A stretch of 64,000 nucleotides of DNA from Antedon bifida (GCA_963402885.1 OY727094.1:22322501-22386500); one strand, 5' to 3'; counted from the first letter of the stretch, positions 22,340 to 33,116 are shown. The notes: generated by a model not told the origin, from the sequence alone. Made by a program: numbers and translations.

Positions 22340-23128
22340 TAACAACAGGACGCTAAGATCACGAAAACTAAGACCCCTAAGACCTAAGATCACGAAACCT
22401 AAGACCCAAGACCTAGATTGCCAATAATTCCCTTTCGCACCTGTCTTGTATTTTAACTCTAAATGTGTTAACCAACTTTTTCCTAAATACCACACATTAG
22501 AATTATTACTTTTATGAAGAAGAATCAATAAAATAACAAATAAGATTTTACAGACTTTTTTCATGCAAATTTTCAATATGTTCAATATTTGCGTTTCTAT
22601 GGAACACCAAAAGAGCAACATTATTAGCTAAAAACTATGTAGAATCCATCTATTTAACGCATTTTTTTTGATGAAAAACATGTTCAATTTCAATATATTT
22701 TATCACTGTCAGTGTCAATACAAATAAAATGTTACTGTTGATACTTTACATGGTTTCGTTAGTTGAATTAATTTGGAGTCAAATGCAAGGCAGGTGCGAA
22801 ACGGAAACACCCCCTGAAACCAATGCAATGGAGTAAATATATATCAACAAACAAACCGTCAAGTTTGTTTGTTGTGAAACAAAGGTATATATTTATTCAA
22901 CGGGCAAAAATAGTGTGAGTTTATTTCTGTTTGTAATAAGTATTTCATTAAATTTATGGTAAAAAGCATTAATAAATGAAACCTACTATGTTTAAATTAT
23001 GTATAGATAAACAATTGTTTTTAAGCTGTCGTATATCTTAGAATTTGTAATCTTATGTCTTGGGTCTTAGATTTCGTGATCTTAGGTCTTAGGGGGTCTT
23101 ACGTTTCGTGATCTTAGGTTTTGTGACA
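22340..23128. mobile_element. Inverted-repeat element built of 'cctaagatcacgaaa' repeats
   Basis: The left arm (22345-22425) consists of aagatcacgaaacctaagac-type repeats. The right arm (23042-23128) is its reverse complement (gtcttaggtttcgtgatctt type). A second inverted pair lies further in (ttcgcacctgtcttgtattt near 22433 against gcaaggcaggtgcgaaa near 22785). A third is the palindrome near 22835-22895 (caacaaacaaac / gtttgtttgttg). The nested pairs would fold almost the whole 790 bp. No transposase is seen. Confidence 0.78.
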
Positions 23129-24000
23129 CCCCTTTAAAATATGTGTCTGATTTTTTTAACGAAATAGTTTAAAATAGACATCTAACATTTTTTATTGATT
23201 TGTTCGAAGTAGACACAATATTTCAGATTTAACAGTTATTTTAAATTTTTACTTTTTTCCCGTGAATTAAAATTTTGCTACCGTTAACCTTCATCTTGAC
23301 AATGTTGACATTAAAATGCATAAAATCAGATGATGTTTAAATACTCACTTTATTGTAATGTTTCCCTAAAAAAGTGCCTCTCATACATAATTGTATACAT
23401 TAATTTATATTGAAAATGGGAAGGGTTTTTGATTAAAGCACATGCTATCAATAAGTGTACGAATGATGAAAATGGTACCATTTTGGTACCGGTCCACTGG
23501 TGTCTGTTACTAAACATTTTGAGGAAGGAATTGGCCAAGCGTTTAAGGGCAGAGACTAATCGTTTCGAAAATAGAGGTAAACCCTTTGATCTAGGTGAGC
23601 TCAGCGTTCCTGATGTTAGATTGCCTAGGCCTAGCATATTTTTTACAAGTCAAAGTTCAGATTCGACTGTATTATATGTTTAAAACGCCCCTGCTCAACA
23701 AGTAGACTGGGCCTACAATGATCCAATGGAATATTTTATTGGCTGATAGTCTTCACACCTTGATGAAAAGTGTAAATAGTGGCCTAACTGTCTACGTACA
23801 ATGTTTTAATTTTACTTTTTTGCAAAATATGTTTTATCATAAATTAATTTTTTCTAAATAAAAAATTGGGAGAAATTGAACTGAGATGATTGTCACATTT
23901 GAAAACTATAGTCTAGTATAGCGCCCTCTCTAGAGTGGTAGGCATAGGACCCTAGCATATTTCAAGGTATTGTTGCGGCAACAAAATTTGCATATTGTTC
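23129..24000. other. Non-coding; one unassigned open frame
   Basis: A plus-strand frame of 84 residues (23429-23683; DENGTILVPVHWCLLLNILR) has protein-like composition but no family that I recognise and no clear splice partner. I do not call it a gene. Confidence 0.3.
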
Positions 24001-25080
24001 GCCCTGTGAGGCGAAGCGTCGTCTAGCGTGGTTTGCGAAATGTTAGGCACTCAATCTCTCGACATTATTGCGTTGAGTCATTAATTCCCACAGCCAATTG
24101 TGCGGGACATCTAGGAGTGATTGTTTAGAGCTTATTTATCGTGGGGCGCAGTGTGCATTGGTTGCACCTAACTGTATAAGCCTGGCCTTTTATAAGAATT
24201 GGTAGAACCATGATGCTCATATTATTGTAGTTCAGTTATAAACCGACGGACTGGGGTGAGCGCAGTATCGCGGATTGAAACTCCCGACAAGTCTAAGCAG
24301 CCTTTGGCAGTGGACATTGTGAGTATATAAGTTATACTTAATAGTCGCTTGATAAAAATGTATGTTTCTTATGATAATTGAAGTTCACCATAGAATTTGT
24401 TAGTATTGTTTATATATGTCTGATTTAAATATAGTGTCGCCTACATTCAAGTCCATGAAGTTACACTTAACAATCTGTAAATTGTACAACCGGAGGAAGT
24501 CTGAAAGCCACAGCCATTTTGACCACGTTAACCACTGGAAGAAGAGACGGCTAGCGTGTGGAACTGTAGCTGACACTTGGACATTCGAAAAGATAACTTG
24601 TTGTTGTAAATCCGCAGTAGTATTTACTCTGTAAACCCTGAGTGGCAATTATTGTAAAGTTGTTGAGAAGGGTAATATCATTGCAGACACCCTGGTAATT
24701 GGAGACGGGTTACGTCGTAATATATTAATCCAGATTTATAACAAATTTAATGTTATTGATAAGAACCATACTGTAAGAGTCCTGGTAATTGGAGACAGGT
24801 CATACGTAGATTTATTATCCATAAGGTTAAATTATTGCCCTCAATTGTGGTCACTCACTTGTTTGAGGCCTATGGTTTTTGTGTTTGTATCGTTTTGTGT
24901 TTGTTCGTGTGTAATAAGAAATTATCATAGAAGAATAAATTGATTTTGCATTCGGTATGTTGTATGAGACTCCTTTTGTTGCATACCTAAGACAGAAGCT
25001 AGACCTTCGGTCCAAATTGTTCATTCGTGATTTTCATGGTGACAATGATAATAAATTATATTTCAATTTTACCATATTCT
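24001..25080 (+). other. Possible transcribed unit of unknown kind
   Basis: The stretch is less AT-rich than its surroundings. It has a TATA-like ccttttataag near 24187, a good splice donor (cattgtgagta, 24317) and a 72-residue open frame (24416-24634; starts M-S-D-L-N-I-V-S-P-T). It also has a 20-bp phrase repeated about 120 bp apart (cctggtaattggagacgggt near 24690, cctggtaattggagacaggt near 24781). It may be an LTR with a leader, or a host non-coding transcript. No function is proposed. Confidence 0.3.
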
Positions 25081-25099
25081 GATTAGTAACCTAAATAAA

Positions 25100-25190
25100 A
25101 CATTGATCCATACATGGAGGTATCATACCTCCATCCATGATCCACATGGAGGTATAAAATTAGATCTAATTTTATACCTCCATGATTGAT
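25100..25190. repeat. Perfect 40-bp palindrome with a partial second one
   Basis: Positions 25145-25184 form an uninterrupted palindrome centred on agatct (catggaggtataaaattaga and its complement). Just upstream, catggaggtatcatacctcc repeats the same outer words. It looks like a fold-back remnant. Confidence 0.85.
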
Positions 25191-25678
25191 CAGTATCAAA
25201 GTAAATAAAGTAATAAGTTAACACAAAATATTAAGAAACTCTCACGTTCGTTTATCAAGAAATTGGGAGGTCTTATAATCTGTCGACAAGAAATAATACC
25301 AGGCATTTATTCAGACACCAAGATTATCAAATTTGACAGTAGAGGTCTCCCGTGCGCCTCCCGTGCATGGTGTGCATATACTGTACTACCTGGATCTACC
25401 TGGTTTCTAACTAAAATACTAGAGTTGAAAGTGGGAACTTTAAATTACAACATAATTCAATCTACTTTAAGCCTACACTGAAAATGGTTAGTTTACCTTA
25501 TTTTGCGATATACAATCCTTTCTTGATGAATTTTTCGAAAAGAGTATGTACAGTTATCACAGTTTGATAGTAGAAAAGTAAAATAACAAACTATTTTATA
25601 GAAACTTCCATTTTATCAAACAAAAATACTGCATTAAGAACAAGGAAAATGAGGGCAGTAGACAACAAATCTACATCA

Positions 25679-26385
25679 CGCTAACACGCATATTCAACAC
25701 GCCTACGAAAAGTGTATATTAATAAAATTTTAATTGCGAAAAAAGTTACGTGGCGGAATCCTAAAATTTGGTGGATTCTCTGAGCCCGTTTATACAACAC
25801 GCAAAATTTGGAAATGTCCCCAGGGTATTGTTTTGACATCCCGTTAAATATCTGTGCTGTTAAAATTTGGGCCAAATTCAGTATGTGCCTTTTTTTTTAT
25901 ATTTTAAGCGATTTAGAACCCTAATGAAATGTTGACATAATTTGGCAAAATTTAGCATAGTTTTATCCTTATTTTAAACCTTGTTTTCAAATTTCAAAAG
26001 CAGATTTAAAAAATCAATAACTGTAGAAAATAAATTTTAAACGAAATATCATCCTTTATATTAATAAACTCATAAATTCATAATACATTATCAGTAGGCA
26101 ACACAACTTGGGATTATTATTATTTATTATATATTATATTTAAAATTTAAAAAAAAGTTTTCAAAATATGATAAAACTATGCTTCATTTTGCCAATATTT
26201 GATTAGCGTTAATGTTATTGTTAAGCGCTAAATCAGTTAAAATATGCAAACAAAATCACAATTGTATAACGAGAGGTCAAAGCTCTGGGAATCCACACAA
26301 CATTTTAGGATTCAGTCAAGTAGCCTTTTTCGCAATTAAAATCATCTCATTACATAGCGTGTTGAATATTCATGTTATAGCGTAG
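25679..26385. mobile_element. About 700-bp long hairpin element
   Basis: The left end (cgctaacacgcatattcaac) and the reverse complement of the right end (cgctataacatgaatattca) match. The similarity runs inward along both arms: ttttaattgcgaaaaa, tgaatcctaaaa with a ggattc pair, and gcatagttttatcc with its complement. Each arm is about 300 bp around a centre near 26035. No transposase frame is present. Non-autonomous fold-back or MITE class is inferred. Confidence 0.82.
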
Positions 26386-26414
26386 TATAGTTGTATAAAC
26401 GCGCCTAGACTTTT

Positions 26415-26604
26415 TTAGTCCAGTCGGCGTGTCGATTTTTGGGTTCTACGATTATATCGGTCGCGTTTCAAATCGGTCGCGTTTTATTGCAGTAGTGCTA
26501 TTTTGTAGGTTAGTCCAGTCGGCGTGTCGATTTTTGGGTTCTACGATTATATTGGTCGCGTTTCAAATCGGTCGCGTTTTATTGCAGTAGTGCTATTTTG
26601 TATG
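26415..26604. repeat. 95-bp tandem duplication
   Basis: Units at 26415-26509 and 26510-26604 begin ttagtccagtcggcgtgtcg. One base difference was noticed (atatcgg against atattgg), so the duplication is very recent. Confidence 0.95.
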
Positions 26605-26908
26605 GAGCGGGATGCATGCGAGCGGGATATACATTTTCTTCGTTTTTTATAGATTTAATTGATATTTTTTAGGAACTAGATTATTTAATTTATGTGGATA
26701 TTTTTTATTTCGGTAATACATATTTATTATCAATAATTAAATTGTTTATTTTTATTTTACAAGTCTCGGAGAAGGATCTGTTTGTTTCAAAATGACATTT
26801 CTAAACACGTTTAAATATTATTTTAGGCATATGCCTAATATGTTAACATTATGTGTATTGTGATTAATATTGAGAATATACCTCTGTGTCTTTTGTTATG
26901 CAAACAAT

Positions 26909-27299
26909 TACCGTAAATATTCTAATAGTAATAGTGACTATTAGAGTAACAAAAACTGGTCGTTTATGACAGCCGTATTTTAAAAATAAGGAGATAATGC
27001 ATGACGTTGGTCTCGGGAGTGGGGGAGGATTGGGTGTTTTTGAGTTTATAAAATAAAGTTAGAGTTCAAACTAATTTGTTTATATTCGATCGTACGGTCG
27101 TACTGTTTTATTATTTTGCTATGAGTTGCTGACCGGAAAAGTTGGGTGGGTTACTATTTCCAGGTGCCTAATAGTAGGCCTAATAGTAGGCCTAATAGTA
27201 ATCCACTACTCTAATAGTAACCCCCCTTTTAATAGTAACCCACCCTAAAAAACAATCAAAGAATAATAACCCAGGGTTACAATTAGAAGATTTACGGTA
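26909..27299. mobile_element. MITE with TACCGTAAAT ends
   Basis: The left end TACCGTAAATATTCTAATAG matches the reverse complement of the right end TACCGTAAATCTTCTAATTG. Inside lie repeats of cctaatagtagg. No coding content. Confidence 0.8.
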
Positions 27300-27634
27300 C
27301 GTTCAAGAGAACAATTTATATAATATAATATAACAATAATGTTTACAATGTAGGCCTACTATAGCCCGTAAATTTTTATCACCGATACTGTGGCAGATAG
27401 GCCTATATCCATGTCGTTAACAACATATTATTCGATTACCTTATTTTTATTTCTATTTTATTTATGTCTATTATGTAGGATATTAGTAGGTGTATAATAA
27501 TTATTGTTGAGGCAAATCACGGGTATATTTTTATTTCTAATGTTTAAAATAGTCTTTAGTAAAATCATATATGCGGATGGTTAAAAGGCGAGTTACTGAA
27601 ATAAACCATCGGCGCTGCGTACTCAAGTAGTATA

Positions 27635-27712
27635 CGTATGAAACGCCATATGTGCCAAAATATTTATCTTTTTACTAATATTAACACAAAACTCCGTCTG
27701 GAACCCAGACTA
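27635..27712 (+). repeat. Dispersed repeat, also at 29357-29436
   Basis: atgaaacgccatatgtgcca, then atttatctttttactaatat and ccgtctggaacccaga, recur at 29357-29436 in the same orientation with a few differences. The class is not recognised. Confidence 0.85.
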
Positions 27713-27820
27713 GAGTTGTTGTAGTATAAAGTTTGAATAGCCTTAGTTTTACAGCCGTCTAATAAACTTTACGTGATATTCGATTTTGTCGAAAGCTGGC
27801 GGTATAAATTACGCAATTTG

Positions 27821-27946
27821 ACGATTGGTGTGTACTGCATGACGATTGGTGTGTACTGCATGACGATTGGTGTGTACTGCATGACGATTGGTGTGTACTG
27901 CATGACGATTGGTGTGTACTGCATGACGATTGGTGTGTACTGCATG
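27821..27946. repeat. 21-bp minisatellite, 6 copies
   Basis: Six identical units that begin acgattggtgtgtactgcat, with a final g. All frames on both strands stay open because the unit is a multiple of three; none is a gene. It directly abuts the 5S-derived SINE. Confidence 0.97.
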
Positions 27947-27954
27947 ACACATTG

Positions 27955-28296
27955 AAACACCGGTTCTCGTCAGATCACCGAAGTTAAGCAACGTTGGGCC
28001 TGGTCAGAGCTTGGGTGAGAGACCATCTGGGAATATCGGGTGCTGTATATGGAGCTGGGGTCCCGTTAAGCATTTGAAATCAGCACTGCTGACTCTTATG
28101 GCAGCCCCTGCATCTAGTATCTGCCTCAGAGGTATTTGCTTATGCCTTTCCTCTGGTCATGGTGGGCACTGGACGAGAGAATGTTAGGACCAATCAAGGT
28201 GCTTTAAACAGTCCTGGCTTTGTTTGTATCAAACCTGTTAGTGGCGGTAATTATCGCTGTTGGTTTCGATTGAATAAAATAAAATAAAAAAATAAA
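27955..28296 (+). mobile_element. 5S rRNA-derived SINE (SINE3 class)
   Basis: Positions 27961-28048 match eukaryotic 5S rRNA from about base 30 to the 3' end: tctcgtcagatc, aagttaagcaacgttgggcc, tggtcag...cttgggtgagagacc and tgggaatatcgggtgctgta. The internal control region for RNA polymerase III is therefore largely retained. A body of about 210 bp follows (atctgcctcagaggtatttg) and an aataaaataaaataaaaaaa tail. The 5' part of 5S is missing. It is a retroposon rather than a functional 5S gene because of its body and tail. Confidence 0.93.
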
Positions 28297-29498
28297 TGTG
28301 AACTGAAGGTACGTTTTGCTGACGGGGATCCTGTTTAAGAAACACGCACGTGTTATGTGTGTCAAATAAAACGGACAAAACACATACGATCGTTGTCCAT
28401 GGCCAGAAAAGAAGACGTCTATTACTAATAACCATCTTTTCTGAAACGTCTATAGGCCTCCTGCACGTGTTTTTGTGAACCGACGTATAGACCTAACTTA
28501 CGTGTATACGTACCATAGTTTTTAATTTGAATAGGCCTATATTTTATTTCTTCATTTATAATAATCATTTTAATGTAAATAATTACGCAAGTACAACTCA
28601 GTGTCTCACATACGCCGTTCTCACATCTATAATGTACATAGGCCTACTCTAGGCCCGGTAGATTGATTTATAACGGCATATTATCTATACATTTTATTAT
28701 TATCCTAAAACAATGCTCACGTGAGAGTGGCTGAATGCAAAAATCATCATGCATCATGGCCTTCCTTTATTTATTGTATAAACCTCATTGAGCTGGTATC
28801 CACTTGCAGGTATAGAACGAGTTTCGTAATTAACCCTGTGATTAAAAAATACGTAGGGCCTAATAGGCGCGTCTACTTGTTTAACTATTAAATTATTTCA
28901 ACATTTTCGAAACTTTAAAACAGCGGAATGCCAATCTTTTCAAAAACTTGCACAATCAAACAAAAAACATTTTTAAAACGATTTTCTAAAAGAACACATT
29001 ACAATTCATTGAAACCTGTTAGATAAAATGACAATAAAATAAAATAGGAGATAGGCCTAAACTTAATTTACTGTACAAAAATGTATAAAATAATACCGAT
29101 TAAGGTTTTAAAAAATGTCAATACTGTATTATTAGAATTTCTATATTCCAAATTAACTAAAAACATAATGAGCGTTTTCATTAAAAACGTACCCAGTTTG
29201 CCCCATACAAATAAAACGCGACCGATCGTAAGTAATATGATAAAACGCGTATCTAGCGGCGCTCCATACAAAATACCGGATGTTGATTGCGCCAAGAATT
29301 CTTGGGGTCAAACCACGTGACTTGTGTTCGCCTGGGCGTGTTTCAGCACAAATTTATACCTATGAAACGCCATATGTGCCAAAATAGTTATCTTTTTACT
29401 AATATTAAGTCAAACACCGTCTGGAGCCCAGAATAAAACACGCCCTATATATCATGTTGAATAGACAGATAGGCAACGTATCTCGATCGTTTCTATTT
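28297..29498. other. Non-coding, nothing further recognised
   Basis: Apart from the repeat copy at 29357-29436, no gene or element is recognised. Confidence 0.4.
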
Positions 29499-29729
29499 CT
29501 GAAGATTCTTAAATTGTATTGGTCCACAAAAACAATATTTAAAACTATAAATGCAATGTAAGATCATTATTTGTTGCATAGGCCTTGTTACGACCGCTAA
29601 TGTAGAAAATGTATCGCCAGCTAATGTTGAAACAACCGCTGTTGATTCGATTTTAAGTATTTTTTCTTGTATCCCTTAGTTATTTTTATAAATTTGTCTA
29701 ATATAGTTTAGATATTTAGATATAATATA

Positions 29730-29914
29730 ACAGATATCGCCTTTTATATCGGTAAAATATAAGATTTAACATCCCCTCGGGATGATATTATGTTCTCGGG
29801 GAATATATATTTCCCTCAGCTGGCGCTTCGGGAAATATATATTCCCTCGAACATAATATCATTCCCTCGGGGATGTCAAATCTTATATTTAACCTCTAAG
29901 CAGTCAATATCTGT
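29730..29914. mobile_element. 185-bp palindromic MITE, copy 1
   Basis: Ends are ACAGATAT...ATATCTGT. The inner arms (ttaacatcccctcgggatga and gttctcggggaatatatatt against their complements) flank a loop ctcagctggcgcttcg. The flanks read ataatata and ataatatt, consistent with an 8-bp target duplication or with slightly longer ends. Confidence 0.9.
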
Positions 29915-29923
29915 ATAATATTA

Positions 29924-30003
29924 CATAGCCTATGTAAATACGTGAACGTGATTGGTTGAAACTGCGTCACATGACTACCGCTGCGAGGATCGTAAATCGT
30001 ATA
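29924..30003 (+). repeat. Dispersed 80-bp repeat, also at 35868-35947
   Basis: agcctatgtaaatacgtgaa, then cgtgattggttgaaactgcg and gctgcgaggatcgtaaat, recur at 35868-35947, where the copy runs straight into a tRNA-like sequence. Confidence 0.85.
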
Positions 30004-30139
30004 TATCCTCGAGAACGATGATATTGACCGATTAATTTTCGCGTAATTATCGTGTCCTCTGTCATTAAACATATACATTCTCGAGTTCGATGATATTGAC
30101 TGTGTAATTTTCGTGTGGCAACACTCGCGTTTGCCGATA

Positions 30140-30235
30140 AATAAACAAAAGTCATCTACTGGATTTGAACTCGGGTGGAATTGTCACTCCACCATCGCAC
30201 TATGCAAGACCGTTGCGCCACGCAGCTTGCTTGAA
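30140..30235 (-). mobile_element. tRNA-like sequence (SINE head or tRNA pseudogene)
   Basis: On the minus strand an A box (gtggcgcaacggtcttgc) and a B box (cgagttcaaatccag) are spaced as in tRNAs. The arms pair imperfectly, so it is not called as a functional tRNA. Confidence 0.6.
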
Positions 30236-30409
30236 GAAATTATTCATCTAAACTATTTAAACTATGCATACATAGCGCCCTCATTTGTTATTAGTCCTCC
30301 CGATATGTGATGAAACACCGTTTGTGATTGGTCAATACTCACGGTAGTAACCTAGTAACTACGCGCTGAACATCCGGTGATTCGGCTAGCTCACCTCGAA
30401 GAGAAGACG

Positions 30410-30565
30410 ATGAATTGTTTATTCGGCCTACCTGATTATAATATTATTATTAATAGGCTTATTGATGGAAATTCTCCTGTTAATTTAAACGACCTAGGCC
30501 TAAGTGAATATTTTATTGCCAAGGAATCATTAATTAGTAATTATCTGTATATTATTCTTCGCAAG
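30410..30565 (+). CDS. Candidate first coding exon of an unknown gene
   Basis: An ATG after gaagagaagacg opens a 52-codon frame (M-N-C-L-F-G-L-P-D-Y, then NRLIDGNSPVNLNDLGLSEY) ending exactly at a strong donor (cgcaag|gtaagg). The composition is protein-like. No downstream exon is visible: the next sequence is a MITE, a LINE tail and the fold-back arm. It lies inside the block that interrupts the fold-back element, so it may be a captured gene fragment or part of an unrecognised element. The family is not recognised. Confidence 0.35.
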
Positions 30566-30672
30566 GTAAGGTGTCTAGGCAGGAGGCTTGTTTACATACA
30601 ATACAAATACTATATAGAATAGGAGGCCTAGCCTAGCTTCACCAGCAGACTTGTTCTTGGCTATATAATATA

Positions 30673-30858
30673 ACAGATATTGCCTTTTATATCGGTTAAA
30701 TATAAGATTTGACATCCCCTTGGGAATGATATTATGTTCTCGGGGAATATATATTTCCCTCAGCTGGCGCTTCGGGAAATATATATTCCCTCGAACATAA
30801 TATCATTCCCTCGGGGATGTCAAATCTTATATTTAACCTCTAAGCAGTCAATATCTGT
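30673..30858. mobile_element. Palindromic MITE, copy 2
   Basis: Nearly identical to copy 1 at 29730-29914. The flanks on both sides read ataatata exactly, an 8-bp duplication that would suit hAT-type insertion. Confidence 0.9.
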
Positions 30859-30865
30859 ATAATAT

Positions 30866-31001
30866 ATCATAGTTGTTACTTTGGGAGTATGGAGTCTAAA
30901 CTCTTATTATAGTGATTAGGTTCACTTTTAGGTTCCTGCCTACTCCCTTAGTTTCTGTGTTTTTGTATGTTTGTAACTGGTTTTTGGCAATAAATAATAA
31001 T
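30866..31001 (+). mobile_element. LINE 3' tail
   Basis: gtgattaggttcacttttag, then tttctgtgtttttgtatg and a caataaataataataat end, resemble the 3' UTR of the LINE at 20285-20662. It forms the right border of the block that splits the fold-back arm, suggesting that the block arrived by LINE-type insertion. Confidence 0.6.
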
Positions 31002-32644
31002 AATGTAGAGCAATCCACCGCTAATGTAGTAAAACCTCCAGCTAATGTAGTAAATAAAAATCAACACCAGCTAATATAGAACGGTCAACAGCTAATGTAC
31101 TGTAGTATAAACAAACATTGCCTCCCAGCTATGTAGTTACTATCGCCAGCTAATGTAGAAAATATTATATTTTATTTCACAAACCTCCCTATGTCTAAAT
31201 TATTTGCAAATGCATCTCTTTACTTATGCTTGGTTCCCACTTGAGACGCAATGCAAGGACGTAACGCAACGTAAGTGAGTTGACCAATCACAAGCTATGG
31301 ATTATTTAAACTGTCGCTTGTCATTGGTCAACACGCTTGCATTACGTTTACGTTCTTACGGTGCGTCGTAGTGGGAAACAAACTTTAGCTATCTCGTAAA
31401 CGATCGACTTTCAAAACGCGGCCATCTCGTAAGCGACCATACATCGTGAGCAACCGCCCTCGTTAGCGACCACTTCTATTTAACGACCACCATCTCTGTT
31501 AAGGGACCGCTTCTCATAATCGCCCACCTCTTGTAAGCAACCACCTCTCTTAACGACCACACCTCTCTTAAAGACCACATCTTTTAAAGGACCACAACCT
31601 CTCTCTCTCTCCCCTAAGGGACCACTTCTCATAATCGACCACATCCAATAACGACCATATCTCGTAAATGACCACCTCTATTGAACGACCACCATCTCTG
31701 TTAAGAGACCACTCATAATCAAACACCTCTCGTAAGTGATCACCTCCTCTCATAAGGGACCGCTTCTCATAATCGATCACCTCTCGTAAGCGACCACCTT
31801 TCTTAACGACCACACCTCTCGTAAGTCACCACCTCTTTTAAAGAACCACCAACTCTCGAAAGGAACCGCTTTTCATAATCGACCACTTCTCGTAAGCGAC
31901 CATTTCTCTTAACGACCACACCTCTCGTAAGTGACCACCTCTTTTAAGGGACAGCAACCTCTCTCTCTCCCCGACGAGAGGAGGTGGTCGTTAAGAGATG
32001 TGGTCGATTATGAGAAGCGGTCGTTTAACAGAGACGATGGTCGTTCAATAGAGGTGGTCACTTACGAGAGGTCGTTGTTACGGGAGATGGTCGATTATGA
32101 GAAGCGGTCCATTAAGAGAAATGGTGGTCCCTTAAAAGAGGTGTGGTCGTTATGGGAGGTTGTCGATTATGAGAAGCGGACGTTGCTTACGATGTATGGT
32201 CGTTTTAGGGAGATGGTCGCTTGTTGAAAGTTACGAGAGGTGGATAGATTGATAAGTAAAGAGAGAGGTGGTCACTTACGAGAGGTGATCGATTATGAGA
32301 AGCGGTCCCTTAACAGATATGGTGGTCGTTCAATAGAGGTGGTCGCTAACGAGGGTGGTTGCTTACGATGTACGTTTTGCTTACGAGATGTCTCCTTTTT
32401 GATAGTCGATCGCTTACGAGAGGTGAATAGACTGTAAAGAGATGCATTTGAGCTGGTGTTGATTTTTATTTACTAAATAAGCTGTTGGTGTTTCTACATT
32501 AGCTGGCGGTTTTACTACATTAGCGGTGGATTGTTCTACATTAGCGTTTGTTTCGACTTTAGCTGGCGTTTTCTACATTAGCGTTTGTAACAGGCCTATC
32601 TTACATTATTTTTGTTTTAAGTGGGCCAATACAATTATCTTCAG

Positions 32645-33116
32645 ATAAACCCTTTGTTGATTGTCGAAGCTCAGCATCATGTTGTTAGATTGATCGTTAT
32701 GAGCATGGATTCATGTTATGAGCTAATTGCAGTGTGTGCGTTATAGAGAAAACTTGTATGCATCATCTTTTTTTGTCATTAAATTGTATACAATCCTCTT
32801 AGTTAAACAATGAGTGAGTTTTTATATACTGTATTCAATTATTTTATTTATATTATACTCAAATATAGAATGTAAAATCTGTAAATATATTTATGGAGAA
32901 AACTATGAACAATCAGCCGATTACAATGAAACAATATATAGAATACTAGAAGTATTATTATCGGTAGTTTTTGTCTGAATAATGATGGTATACCATAATT
33001 TTTCACTTCTGATTGTCAGATTGAATAGTGTATAGGCTATTTAAAAGAAATTTTATTGTTCGATTGAATTTACTGAATGTAATCTTCCACATTTAGTCCA
33101 CATTCGCCCTCTAACA
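32645..33116. other. Non-coding, probable 3' UTR of the next gene
   Basis: Lies directly 3' of the rolling-stone-like stop codon on the minus strand. AT-rich, with a minus-strand AATAAA (tttatt on the plus strand) near 32842. No other feature seen. Confidence 0.45.

Larger units (their letters stand above)
29499..32644. mobile_element. Large fold-back element of short repeats, interrupted in its left arm
   Basis: The outer ends are inverted copies (ctgaagattcttaaattgta / tacaattatcttcag; gtattggtccac / gtgggccaatac). Inside come 'ccgctaatgtagaaa' repeats on the left (29597-29640 and 31002-31165) and their complements on the right (32450-32590). The inner arms are 31385-31965 ('gaccacctctcgtaagcgac', 'ttctcataatcgaccac') and 31975-32440 (the complements), with a hinge near 31970. 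The left arm is cut between 29640 and 31002 by a foreign 1.36-kb block, and removing it restores CGCT|AATGTAG as seen on the right. No transposase frame is present; open frames across the arms are repeat artefacts. Confidence 0.88.

Noticed and set aside
27759-27991. Four frames of about 60 residues with perfect repeats
   Set aside because: A 21-bp tandem unit keeps several frames open on both strands; no gene signal.
27961-28048. Functional 5S rRNA gene
   Set aside because: The first 30 bases are missing, several changes are present, and a SINE-like body and tail follow.
31568-32437. Frames rich in V-V-D-Y-E-K-R-S repeats
   Set aside because: They translate the short repeats of the fold-back arms on either strand and have no start or splice context.
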